Source of the DNA: Candidatus Acidiferrales bacterium
Lineage (GTDB): Bacteria; Acidobacteriota; Terriglobia; Acidiferrales; UBA7541
DNA: 53,642 bases
Direction of reading: 5' to 3'
NCBI GenBank assembly: GCA_030037525.1
Contig: JASHRC010000105.1
Coordinates: 1 to 53,642, forward strand
Shown: positions 44,936 through 53,465 of the stretch, in pieces
How the letters are laid out: each line of letters opens with the position of its first letter
Numbering within the stretch: position 1 is the stretch's first letter
Made by a program: the position numbers and the translations under genes
The notes under the pieces: model-generated
Told to the model about the DNA's origin: nothing
The model's input: only the letters and a program-made list of their open reading frames with translations
Databases searched by the model: none

Positions 44936-46865
44936 CAACGTTCGGTGCCTGCCGACTGCACGGAGAGTCCATGGCTCCGAGCACCGCACGGAATCGGGGC
45001 TCCTGGCGGCTGCCTTTCGCGATTGGCAACGGCGGTTTCTCTCGACAGCGCTCCTGGCGCTTTTCTTGGCGTCCGCTCCCCTGGGCGCCCAATCGCAGGG
45101 CGATTGGCCCGTGGCCGGGCAGGATCCCGGCTCTCAGCGCTTTTCTCCGCTGAAGCAAATCAACCCGCACAACGTCACCAGGCTTCGCCGCGCCTGGACA
45201 TTTCATACCGGCAATCCAAGCGAGGATGTCAATTCCGAAGGCGCGCCTCTGGTGATTGATGGCGTGATGTATTTCGACGCCGGCAAGAATGTCTACGCGC
45301 TTGATCCCGTCACCGGCCGGCTGATTTGGAAATTCGAAACCAAAGGTACGTCTCGCCGCGGCGTCGCCTACTGGCCCGGTGACGAGAGAGCCGGCCCGCG
45401 CATCGTCGTCGGCGTTGCCGGAAGGCAAATGCTTGCACTCGATGCCAAGACAGGCAGGCCCGTTGCGGAATTTGGCAGCGGCGGTTTCGTTTCCGACGAA
45501 AGCCCCTCCTCATCGCCGGTCATCTACCGCAACCTGATCATCACCGGGGATAACGGCGTCCAGATGATCCGCGCCTATGACGCGCACGACGGCAAGCTGG
45601 TTTGGACCTTCCATACGCGCGCCGAGCCCGGGGATCCCGGGCATGATTCGTGGAAGGACGACAGCTGGAATCTCGCTCGTGGCGGCGACGATGTCTGGTC
45701 GTTCATGACCCTCGACGATCGGCGCGGCATCGTCTATTGCCCGATCGCGCCCACCGGCGGCCCGGATTTCTACGGTGGCATGCGTCTGGGCAATACGCTC
45801 TACGGCGATAGTGTCGTCGCGCTCGATGCCTCGACGGGCAAGCTGCTCTGGTATCAGCAGCTCGTCCATCACGATCTTTGGGATTGGGACGTGTCCGGCG
45901 CGCCGACCCTCTTCGATATCCGGCGCAACGGCAAAACGATTCCCGCCGTCGCCGAATTCAGCAAGCAAGGCCTGCTTTACATCTTCAATCGCACCAACGG
46001 CACTCCCGTCTTCGGCATGGAGGAGCGTCCAGTACCGCAATCGGATGTTCCGGGCGAACAGACTTCCGCAACCGAGCCTTTTCCGCTGAAGCCGCCGCCG
46101 CTAGCGCCCATGAGCGTCACCAAAGCCGATATCGTCGACCTCACGCCGGAGCACGCCTCCTATTGCCAAGCCTTGTGGGACGACAACCACATGTCGAACG
46201 ACGGGCCCTTCACCGTGTACAGCACCGACCCGAACAAAATGGCCGTGATTTTTCCGGGGCGCGAGGGCGCGGGGAATTGGGGCGGTGTGGCCTTCGATCC
46301 CAAGCTCGGCTACCTGTTCGGCACCACCGCCTTCAATGCCGGCCAGATCGGCCGCCTGGTCAAAAGCGAAAAGCCGAATCCTCGGGGAGGCCCCTACGAC
46401 AAGGTCTTTCCCAATGGCCCTTCGCCCTATCAGAGCCGCTTCTGGGATCCCCGCAACGGCTGGCCGTGCATCAAGCCGCCTTGGGCTGAAATCTTCGCGG
46501 TCAATGCAAAAACGGGCGACATTGTTTGGCGCGAACCGTTCGGCACCGTGGATGCCCTGGCCGCCCAGGGCTTCCCGAATACGGGCGCGCCCAATACCGG
46601 CGCTATGGTCATCACCGCGGGCGGCCTGATTTTTATCGGCGGCACGAACGATGGTCGCTTCCGTGCCTTTGATGCTCGCACCGGCAAGAACTTGTGGACT
46701 GAGAAAATCGACGCCAGCGCTCACACCATTCCAATCACCTATATGGGCCATGACGGCAAGCAGTATGTTGTCGTGGAAGCTTTCGGCGGTCCCGGCATCG
46801 TTGCAATCAGCGGCTACTTCCACGACGCCCCTGGTGACTCCGTCATCGCCTTCGCTTTACCCTAA
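44922..46865 (+). CDS. PQQ-dependent quinoprotein dehydrogenase
   Basis: A 647-residue exported quinoprotein of the glucose/alcohol dehydrogenase superfamily. The frame starts at TTG 44922, 14 bp inside the preceding gene, and an N-terminal extension of about 35 residues precedes the signal peptide ('FLSTALLALFLASAPLGAQ'); no later standard start precedes that signal. The mature part opens 'DWPVAGQDPGSQRFSPLKQI' and shows blade motifs 'DPVTGRLIWKF', 'DASTGKLLWYQQLVHHDLWD' and 'DARTGKNLWTEK'. No heme or copper domain is attached, so electrons must go to a separate acceptor. It differs clearly from the two other quinoproteins of the window. Confidence 0.87.
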   Translation: MRPNSNVRCLPTARRVHGSEHRTESGLLAAAFRDWQRRFLSTALLALFLASAPLGAQSQGDWPVAGQDPGSQRFSPLKQINPHNVTRLRRAWTFHTGNPSEDVNSEGAPLVIDGVMYFDAGKNVYALDPVTGRLIWKFETKGTSRRGVAYWPGDERAGPRIVVGVAGRQMLALDAKTGRPVAEFGSGGFVSDESPSSSPVIYRNLIITGDNGVQMIRAYDAHDGKLVWTFHTRAEPGDPGHDSWKDDSWNLARGGDDVWSFMTLDDRRGIVYCPIAPTGGPDFYGGMRLGNTLYGDSVVALDASTGKLLWYQQLVHHDLWDWDVSGAPTLFDIRRNGKTIPAVAEFSKQGLLYIFNRTNGTPVFGMEERPVPQSDVPGEQTSATEPFPLKPPPLAPMSVTKADIVDLTPEHASYCQALWDDNHMSNDGPFTVYSTDPNKMAVIFPGREGAGNWGGVAFDPKLGYLFGTTAFNAGQIGRLVKSEKPNPRGGPYDKVFPNGPSPYQSRFWDPRNGWPCIKPPWAEIFAVNAKTGDIVWREPFGTVDALAAQGFPNTGAPNTGAMVITAGGLIFIGGTNDGRFRAFDARTGKNLWTEKIDASAHTIPITYMGHDGKQYVVVEAFGGPGIVAISGYFHDAPGDSVIAFALP

Positions 46866-46903
46866 GTTCATCGCGCACCCACTGGTCGACAGCGAACCGA
46901 TTC

Positions 46904-47160
46904 CTACCGCTCGAGAATATCCTTGTAGGCATTCAGCGCAACTTTCTTTGGCTGAGGGTCCAGGTCGAACACGACGTTTCTCGTAGAATTTCCCAGCATC
47001 TCTACCTGCCCGAGTCGCACCATCCCATTTCCGAAATCGCCGAAGACAGCCTTCCGACAGCCACAGATCGTGCTACGAGGCCCAGCCGACGGCGTGACCG
47101 AACCACTGGTGAGCCACTTCGTGTGGCGTTACCTCGCGGACGACCAGGGAGCTCACTGAG
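46904..47160 (-). pseudogene. M1 aminopeptidase remnant
   Basis: The minus strand reads 'VTPHEVAHQWFGHAVGWAS' (gluzincin HExxH), a TAG in place of the family Tyr, then 'HDLWLSEG' with the third zinc-ligand Glu. After a deletion the other frame gives 'GNGMVRLGQVEMLGNSTRNV' and 'PKKVALNAYKDILER' up to the stop at 46904, the typical C-terminus. About 250 or more codons between and everything upstream are gone. Confidence 0.65.
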
Positions 47161-47330
47161 CCGTTACACGGCGTGTCGCACGCCGCTCGTGGGCTGGGTC
47201 GCGGCGAGCACTTTGCCTCCGATCGGTAAGGAAAAAGCTGGAAGGGATTATCGTCGAAATGAATTTATCAACAAAGGCAGCAGATCGCGTAATTGCAAGG
47301 CCGCGGCGCGAGACTTTAAACTACCTCCGA

Positions 47331-48149
47331 ATGTTCGAGCGATACACCGAGATGGCCCGACGGGTGATTTTCTTTGCCCGGCACGAAGCCGGCCACTATG
47401 GCAGCCTCGTGATCGACACGGAGCATTTGCTCCTCGGATTGCTGCGCGTAGATAAGCACCTGGCTGCTCGTCTTCTCGGCGCCGCCGAGCAGATTCGAGC
47501 GGAGATCGACAAAGGAACGCCGCGAGGCGAGCGCGTTCCTCCATCGGTCACAATTCCGTTGAGCGAACGGGTAAAACAGATACTCGGTTTCGCGGCGGAG
47601 GAGGCGGGCCGATTGGGCCATCGGCGGGTTGGAACCGAACACCTCTTCCTGGGCGTGCTGAGGAGCGAGGGGTCTTTCACTGCCCAGATCCTGGCGACGA
47701 GAGGTGTCAAACTGGAAGCCGTCCGGCGCCAGCTTCAGGCGGGTGCTCGAGCGAGCGGCGTCGAGGTGGAGGCCCGGGCCGATGCCGTATCACAACCAGC
47801 CGTCGAGAGGTTTCTTGCTGCGCTCGAACACTCCAGCACAGCCGCGATCTCTTCATTCTTTGCGGAGGACGCGCAGATTGTCGATTGCCAGGGCAGACTT
47901 TGGCAAGGACTCGACGAAATTGATCTGGAAGCGTTTTTTGCGCCTTATGCCGGACGGAACGTCAGGCACACGGTCGCTACGCGTAGCTGGGGACAGGCCG
48001 GCTCTCTAGTAGCGAACATCGTGTGGGAGAATGTTGTCATCTCCGGCGAATCCAAGCGGGCGAAACACCGCATGATCATTTTGTTTGTTCCCAAACCTGA
48101 ATTCCGATCGGCGATCTTCTTCCTGCAGGTCACACCTGTTGCCGTCTAA
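47331..48149 (+). CDS. Clp_N domain - NTF2-like fusion protein
   Basis: A 272-residue protein. Residues 1-150 hold two ClpA/ClpC N-terminal repeats ('FERYTEMARRVIFFARHEAG', 'DTEHLLLGLLR' and 'ERVKQILGFAAEEAGRLGHR', 'GTEHLFLGVLRSEG'), which bind substrates or adaptors of Clp ATPases. The C-terminal 110 residues are a SnoaL/NTF2-like domain ('VERFLAALEHSSTAAISSFF' to 'IFFLQVTPVAV'). No ATPase domain is present. The start is placed at ATG 47331 because ClpC proteins begin in the same way; ATG 47259 with AAGGGA upstream is an alternative. It may act as an adaptor or decoy for ClpC. Confidence 0.8.
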   Translation: MFERYTEMARRVIFFARHEAGHYGSLVIDTEHLLLGLLRVDKHLAARLLGAAEQIRAEIDKGTPRGERVPPSVTIPLSERVKQILGFAAEEAGRLGHRRVGTEHLFLGVLRSEGSFTAQILATRGVKLEAVRRQLQAGARASGVEVEARADAVSQPAVERFLAALEHSSTAAISSFFAEDAQIVDCQGRLWQGLDEIDLEAFFAPYAGRNVRHTVATRSWGQAGSLVANIVWENVVISGESKRAKHRMIILFVPKPEFRSAIFFLQVTPVAV

Positions 48150-48263
48150 GCCTTCCCCAAGCAATCGATACCAAGAAGGCGTAGCGCAGAAGAGGTCCAC
48201 GTCCTGGCGTGTGGTTTCTCAGGTTCCCTGGTCATTAGAACCCGGAGCACAGCAGACGAACGC

Positions 48264-48770
48264 TCAGACCCATGCGAACTCGACCTTCGCGATCGTCCAA
48301 GTATCGCAGGCCTTCACATATTCGACCTTCAGCAGGCGGCGCTCGGTCCGGCGAACGAAGCCGCCGCCTTGCGCGTGCGCCATCCGGGCCAGCGTGCAGT
48401 CCTGGGGGATGGTGGTCTGGATTTCCACGGCGCAAGGGAACCGTCCGGCAGCGCTCTTGCCGTCCGGCGAGACCTCGATCGTATCCGGTTCCCCGCTGTG
48501 ATCCGCCGCGATGCTGTGCACCCTTTCGCCGAACGCGGTGCCTTCCGGATCAGCGAACAACGGTCTCGGAGCGTCGCCTGCTCCGGCGTTGACCTGCCGC
48601 AGCCAACCTTGATGCAGTTTGCGGATCGCGGCTTCGTCCTCCAGCCGCGCCAGACGCGCCTTCCACCCGTCATCCCCCAGCACCGCAGCGGGCGCAGCAG
48701 CCAAAGGCGCGGCCAAGATGGCACCGCTCTTCAAGAAGGACCGGCGCGTGGAATTCATGTCCTTGCTCAT
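48264..48770 (-). CDS. Tat-exported SnoaL-like protein
   Basis: A 168-residue protein with a twin-arginine signal ('NSTRRSFLKSGAILAAPLAA') and a mature part with 'RLEDEAAIRKLHQGWLRQVN' as first helix and a beta segment ending 'CDTWTIAKVEFAWV', consistent with a degenerate NTF2-like fold. Tat export suggests folding or cofactor binding before export. Its ATG overlaps the stop of the MoaF-like gene (ATGA), so the two are translationally coupled. Function unknown. Confidence 0.72.
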   Translation of the reverse strand: MSKDMNSTRRSFLKSGAILAAPLAAAPAAVLGDDGWKARLARLEDEAAIRKLHQGWLRQVNAGAGDAPRPLFADPEGTAFGERVHSIAADHSGEPDTIEVSPDGKSAAGRFPCAVEIQTTIPQDCTLARMAHAQGGGFVRRTERRLLKVEYVKACDTWTIAKVEFAWV

Positions 48771-50527
48771 GCGATCCCTCCCGATGCCTTCACCTGATAG
48801 AAGCGCTTGACGTTGAACTGGCCAGCGAGCCGCTCGTGTGCGCCGAGGGCGCTCATGTTCAGACCGTTTGTGCCGCAGTTATATCCGATGCCGACGTCGC
48901 GCATGGTGTGCAAGTTGACCAGGATGGTGCCGAGCGTGCCGTTGCACGCCTCCTCGAGCCAATACATGAAGAAGAGGCCATCGCGGATTTTCACGTACGC
49001 CGCGGGCCCGCTCCACTCCAACCCGCCGGCATCGGAGCCGGTAAAGATGATCCAGGAGAGCGAATGTGGCGTCGAGTATAGGTGCATGGATGTCAGGCCC
49101 GGTGCGTAGTTTTGGCTGACCGCGCGCCCGACCATCTCATCGGTGAAGTAGTGGCGGCGATACTTCGGCGGAATCAGGCCTTCCATCTCGATGACACCGA
49201 AGAGCGTCTTCACGCCCGCCTCGTTGGCGAAATAGGGCGTGTTCAGATACCCGTTGAAACAAGTCACGAGTCCCTGATGGAAATCCGCAACAACCGAATG
49301 TCCGTCATGATTCGGCGTGCCTTCCAGCAGATGACCAAACAGAATCACCCCCGGCATCGATTCCCAGGCCTGGTAGCGCGCCTTGGTCCAGTGGCTGTCG
49401 CCTTCCTTGCGCCAGTCGAGCGTTTCGGCGTCCTCGAAGCGATATTCCATGGCGGCCGCGTTATCGTAGCGAAGCGTGAACGTCTTGCCCGCCAGCCAGC
49501 CCGTGTTCGGTCCGAGATTACCGGCCATCGACGCACCAGGACCGCTCGCGGCGCGCACGAATGACGTCGTCCTCTTGGCGCAGGTTGCATCGACTTCGGC
49601 CTTCGTCATTTTCGCCATCGTCTTAAACGGCCGATAGACGCGACGCGCGCCTCTCGCTGGAGTCTGGCCTTCGGCAGCCGCGGGAACCGGCGAGCCGGTC
49701 TCATCGCCGAACTTTTCGAACTGGGCGATCTGCCCCAGCCACTCGCCCTTGCCGCGAAACAGATCGTATTCCAGCAGGTCGTTGGCGTTGAAGCCGAGCC
49801 TCATCCCGATCTGTTCGATGCGGTTCAGGTCCATCACGTACAGCGTGAAAGTGCCGGAGAACTCGCATTCGGTGCGCGTGTAGATATACAGGCCGTCGTT
49901 GATCTTGATGTAGTCGGATGGTCCGCAGAAGCTGAGTTCGCCGCCCAGTCGCGACAACTCGACAAAGTTCGAATACGCCGCAGAGGGATAAAACTCGAGC
50001 GTCTCCGCGCCGGTATCCTGCTTCCAATAGAAGCCCTTTCCCTCGACGCGGTTCGTCGTCGCATGCCGAGCGGTCGGCGCTTGCTGGCCCGCCTGATCGA
50101 CGTAGCCGTAGTAAATCTCGCGCTGGACTTCGCGATTGTCCTCATAGCCGCTGAACCACAGCTCGCATACCGTCACCAGGTTCGTGTCCTGGTCGATCAC
50201 GACGACGTAGCCGCGCTGCGTGCCCGGGATCATATGCGAGAAGAAAGCGACGCTACCGAGGGTCAGCGCGCCATATCCCGCCTCCACCCCGCTGCCACCG
50301 TTCTCAGCTACGGAAAGGCGGTCGGCCCGGCCGAACGTATAGGCGAGAGCCGGCCCTTTGTCGGTGACGATCCGGAACGATTTGCCGACGAATATGTCGG
50401 ATCGCGGCCCTACGCTGGCCGGTCCGCTCACAGCGACGGTGCTCAGCTTGTCTAGAATCTGGCGCTCCGAAAGCTTCGTGTAAACGATGCGATGCATCTG
50501 TTCTTTCGGATACGGTGTTGCCGGCAT
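48767..50527 (-). CDS. Large MoaF-like protein with internal duplication
   Basis: A 586-residue cytoplasmic protein with two similar halves. Each has a segment like 'LAGKTFTLRYDNAAAMEYRF' (first half 'FVGKSFRIVTDKGPALAYTF'), a middle 'GYVVVIDQDTNLVTVCE' / 'HSVVADFHQGLVTCFNGY', and an end 'GTFTLYVMDLNRIEQIGMRL' / 'GTLGTILVNLHTMRDVGIGY'. These are features of MoaF-type lipocalin-like barrels, usually about 250 residues long in total. The name reflects similarity only; a role in molybdenum cofactor metabolism is not shown. ATG 50527 has GGGAGG 6 bp upstream. It forms an operon with the Tat-exported protein downstream. Confidence 0.65.
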   Translation of the reverse strand: MPATPYPKEQMHRIVYTKLSERQILDKLSTVAVSGPASVGPRSDIFVGKSFRIVTDKGPALAYTFGRADRLSVAENGGSGVEAGYGALTLGSVAFFSHMIPGTQRGYVVVIDQDTNLVTVCELWFSGYEDNREVQREIYYGYVDQAGQQAPTARHATTNRVEGKGFYWKQDTGAETLEFYPSAAYSNFVELSRLGGELSFCGPSDYIKINDGLYIYTRTECEFSGTFTLYVMDLNRIEQIGMRLGFNANDLLEYDLFRGKGEWLGQIAQFEKFGDETGSPVPAAAEGQTPARGARRVYRPFKTMAKMTKAEVDATCAKRTTSFVRAASGPGASMAGNLGPNTGWLAGKTFTLRYDNAAAMEYRFEDAETLDWRKEGDSHWTKARYQAWESMPGVILFGHLLEGTPNHDGHSVVADFHQGLVTCFNGYLNTPYFANEAGVKTLFGVIEMEGLIPPKYRRHYFTDEMVGRAVSQNYAPGLTSMHLYSTPHSLSWIIFTGSDAGGLEWSGPAAYVKIRDGLFFMYWLEEACNGTLGTILVNLHTMRDVGIGYNCGTNGLNMSALGAHERLAGQFNVKRFYQVKASGGIA

Positions 50528-50653
50528 AGGTCCCTCCCCATCGGTCCGTCCTGCTTCGGACCGCTGATGCTATCTCTCGGGGTAATAGTTTTCAATGGGT
50601 GGCGAAGGGTACCTCGGAAACAAGGCCGTCAAAACCAGGGGGCCGCGATCGCA

Positions 50654-51718
50654 TCACCGGAGCGCATCGTACACGGCGTCCCCTCGATGGAAAAGGGGCG
50701 TCGTCGCCGCTCTGGTCTGATCGAGCATGGCGGGCGTGAGATCGAGGGTCAGGCGCACCCAGCGATCCTGGTGAGTGAGCTTCGCTTGGTTGAGCACCGC
50801 GCTCAGAAAGGCAGCCTGCTCCTTGGTCATCTCCCGGCGTGTCTTGGGATCGGCAAGCACCACCGAGCCAAACAAGCGCAGGCCATCGACGACCGTCGAC
50901 AGTTCGACAGCGTCAGTCATGGAGTCGCATTCGGCGTCCAGCGTCAGGTGGATCAAGTTCCCGTCGGGCTGACCCGCAAGCATCAGCGCTTCGATCGTGC
51001 GAGCGCGCGCCTGGAGCTCGGGCATGCTGCGCAGGTTGTCGTAGAAATGTGCGGGCAATTTATCGGTGCGGGCCACGGCAAAAATGGGCGCCCCCGATAC
51101 GCGCTCGATGCGCTCGTGCGTTGCCCGGTCAGCTGGCATCCGGTTGGGCGGGATGAGCAGGTGCTCGGCGTCGGGCCCGCTGGCGAGCGCAATTCGAGTC
51201 TCACTGAGGAATTCAAGCGCGACCGGCGGGTGGCCCGGCACGGCATAGAGCGAGTGGCCCGCGTCCGCTACGGTTTTTCCGGTGCGCAGCGCGTAGGCCT
51301 TGATTTTGCCCAGATCGAAGCGGCCATCGGCCACCGCGAGGGTGCGATTGTTCTCGGGGTCCCCTGCTGTTGCCAGATTCGACGGCCAGAAGGCAACGCC
51401 GACGCGATCCAGATCGCGGGTGTAATCGAAGCCGGTATCGCGCACGAAGTTCTGGTAATCGCGGTCTTCGCGCGGATTCCCGCCGGCAAGTCCCAGCATG
51501 GCCGTGAGCGGAGAGCTGGGGAGCCTCCTGAGTGCCGCGACATCCAGATACGCAACAATGGGCGCATCGCCAGGAAGCTGCTTGAGGATCTCTGGCGCAG
51601 TTCCGGTGTCGGCGCCCTCCATGGGCCGGTGCCAGCGGTAAATGAGCACGCCGGCGCAGCTGGCTGCCGCGCACACGAGCACGGCAACAGCAAGGATGGC
51701 TCGCTTGCGAAAAGACAT
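50654..51718 (-). CDS. Membrane-anchored hypothetical protein
   Basis: A 354-residue protein with one N-terminal membrane helix ('AILAVAVLVCAAASCAGVLI') and a periplasmic domain of about 320 residues. Strands such as 'DAPIVAYLDVAALRRLPSSP', 'VGVAFWPSNLATAGDPENNR' and 'LRLFGSVVLADPKTRREMTK' suggest a repeated alpha/beta fold like that of DUF3352-type exported proteins, but I do not assign a family. ATG 51718 is chosen because the helix follows directly; 34 upstream codons are open but overlap the divergent promoter region. Divergent from the lipoprotein-sorting-like gene. Confidence 0.65.
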   Translation of the reverse strand: MSFRKRAILAVAVLVCAAASCAGVLIYRWHRPMEGADTGTAPEILKQLPGDAPIVAYLDVAALRRLPSSPLTAMLGLAGGNPREDRDYQNFVRDTGFDYTRDLDRVGVAFWPSNLATAGDPENNRTLAVADGRFDLGKIKAYALRTGKTVADAGHSLYAVPGHPPVALEFLSETRIALASGPDAEHLLIPPNRMPADRATHERIERVSGAPIFAVARTDKLPAHFYDNLRSMPELQARARTIEALMLAGQPDGNLIHLTLDAECDSMTDAVELSTVVDGLRLFGSVVLADPKTRREMTKEQAAFLSAVLNQAKLTHQDRWVRLTLDLTPAMLDQTRAATTPLFHRGDAVYDALR

Positions 51719-51797
51719 CGGCACCAGAGAAAGCGTAACCCGTTTTGCTAGGCTTCGTCCAATGTTGGGAGTAGATAGCAATCGCACCGAGCTTCCG

Positions 51798-52568
51798 ATG
51801 ATCGCTTCGAGCGCCAGCAAGACGCGAGCGGCACTGGCGATGGCCTGCGCTTGCTTAGCTCTTTCACTTCCGGCAACTGCGCAAGCCCCGCCGGCGGCCG
51901 GTACCCAACTACCGACCGCGGACCAAATTCTCGATCGCTACCTTCAAGCCGAGGGCGGGCGGGCTGCTTTTGAGAAACTGACTTCTCGGGTAGTGATCGG
52001 GACGATCCGTGTTCCGTCGATGTCGCTCGTTGGCACAGTCGAGTTTCGCTCGAAAGCGCCCAACCGGTCGTTCGGCATTGTTACCATTAATGGCATATCG
52101 TATCGGCAGGGATTTGACGGAACTGCCGGATGGACCGACGAACCCCCAAACGGCTTGCGCGACCAGACCGGGCCGGAGCTCGAGGAAGCTCGGCGCGAGT
52201 CCGACTTTTACCATACGCTCGATCTGCATAAGCTCTATTCGAAATTTACGCTCGCGGGAAAGGAACAGATCGGCGACCACGAAGCCTATCTCGTCGAGGC
52301 AGCCGTGCCCGAAGGTGGTCCCCCGGAGAGGATGTACTTCGATACACAGAGCGGGCTGCTGTTGCGCGATTCCAGCCAGCGTTATGGGCCCGATAAGGTC
52401 AGCGAGGTTCAGCAGGACTATGAGGATTACCGGCAGGTCGACGGAATCGAGCTGCCGCACACGATCCGCCAGACGACTGAAGGTACACTGGTAATAATTA
52501 CCATCACGGAGTATCATCATAACGTGCAGCTGGATGACGCGGGGTTCGCCAAGCCGGCTCAACCGTAG
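51798..52568 (+). CDS. Exported LolA/outer-membrane-lipoprotein-sorting-like protein
   Basis: A 256-residue exported protein. The signal peptide is 'ALAMACACLALSLPATAQA'; the mature domain starts 'TADQILDRYLQAEGGRAAFE' with alternating strands ('GTVEFRSKAPNRSFGIVTIN', 'GERMYFDTQSGLLLRDSSQ'-like segment) that match the LolA/LppX half-barrel group often seen in Acidobacteriota. These proteins bind a lipid or hydrophobic ligand in the periplasm; the ligand here is unknown. ATG 51798 is the start nearest the signal peptide. Seventy-nine base pairs separate it from the divergent neighbour. Confidence 0.75.
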   Translation: MIASSASKTRAALAMACACLALSLPATAQAPPAAGTQLPTADQILDRYLQAEGGRAAFEKLTSRVVIGTIRVPSMSLVGTVEFRSKAPNRSFGIVTINGISYRQGFDGTAGWTDEPPNGLRDQTGPELEEARRESDFYHTLDLHKLYSKFTLAGKEQIGDHEAYLVEAAVPEGGPPERMYFDTQSGLLLRDSSQRYGPDKVSEVQQDYEDYRQVDGIELPHTIRQTTEGTLVIITITEYHHNVQLDDAGFAKPAQP

Positions 52569-52639
52569 GGCATGGCCCCTGTGGAGGGTCATGGGGCGCC
52601 TGAGTGGCACAACGATTTTGGTGATGATTTTCAGCCTGC

Positions 52640-52668
52640 TTGCAATTTGATTGCCGGTGTGATATTTT
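52640..52668 (+). promoter_or_regulatory. Promoter of the tRNA-tuf operon
   Basis: TTGCAA (52640-52645) and TATTTT (52663-52668) are separated by 17 bp, 17 bp before the first tRNA. This fits a sigma-70-type promoter for the tRNA cluster and tuf. Confidence 0.55.
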
Positions 52669-52685
52669 TTTGAGGTTTGGGCAGC

Positions 52686-52758
52686 GCTGGCGTAGCTCAG
52701 CTGGTAGAGCATCTGATTTGTAATCAGAGGGTCGGGGGTTCAATTCCCTCCGCCAGCT
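52686..52758 (+). tRNA. tRNA-Thr (TGT)
   Basis: Acceptor GCTGGCG pairs with CGCCAGC; anticodon arm TCTGA-TTTGTAA-TCAGA gives TGT; T-loop TTCAATT. CCA is not encoded. First gene of the tRNA-tuf cluster. Confidence 0.95.
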
Positions 52759-52951
52759 GATTTCTGAGGGAGCCGGGATTTTTCAGTTTGGGATACGGAC
52801 GGATTCCTCGCGAGAGAAGCGAACAGGGTTCGTGTCTTCGGACGCGAGCCTTTTCTGCATTTCGAGACACCCCGTAGAGCCGAGTTCCGGAGTCTTGTGC
52901 CCGGAGTCTTTGATGCCCGGACGCGGTGTTGGCGTCACGCATGGTTTCGCG

Positions 52952-53040
52952 GGACGGGTGGGTGAGTGGCTAAAACCAGCAGACTGTAAATCTGCCGCTC
53001 CTTGCGGGCTACGGAGGTTCGAATCCTCCCCCGTCCACCA
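52952..53040 (+). tRNA. tRNA-Tyr (GTA)
   Basis: Class II tRNA with a long variable arm (CCGCTCCTTGCGGGCTAC region). Acceptor GGACGGG pairs with CCCGTCC; anticodon loop CTGTAAA gives GTA; CCA encoded. Confidence 0.96.
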
Positions 53041-53071
53041 GCGTCCCCGACAGAAAGCCGGGAACCGTCGG

Positions 53072-53147
<76 letters not shown>

Positions 53148-53166
53148 CGTGGTATGCCGTGGATGA

Positions 53167-53241
53167 GCGGGGGTAACTCAGGGGTAGAGTCTCTGCCTTC
53201 CAAGCAGATGGTCGCGGGTTCGAATCCCGTCCCCCGCTCCA
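53167..53241 (+). tRNA. tRNA-Gly (TCC)
   Basis: Acceptor GCGGGGG pairs with CCCCCGC; anticodon arm CTGC-CTTCCAA-GCAG gives TCC; T-loop TTCGAAT; CCA encoded. Confidence 0.96.
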
Positions 53242-53465
53242 TCTGGCTGGGTCGCGGAGGTTCGGCAACGTAATTTTTCTAGTGCTGGAAGGGAACGGGA
53301 AGAAATCGTCGGGATTTCGTTGTGCCTGGCGATGACCCACCGCGAGTTTGGGGAACACACCCGGCTGGGCCGTCCGAGTGACGTTTACCGGGAGATAAAG
53401 GGAAGGTCGCTCGTTTCGGCGTAGGCAGCGTTCGCGGCGGAAGTTCCCGAGGAGCGGAGACAGGC

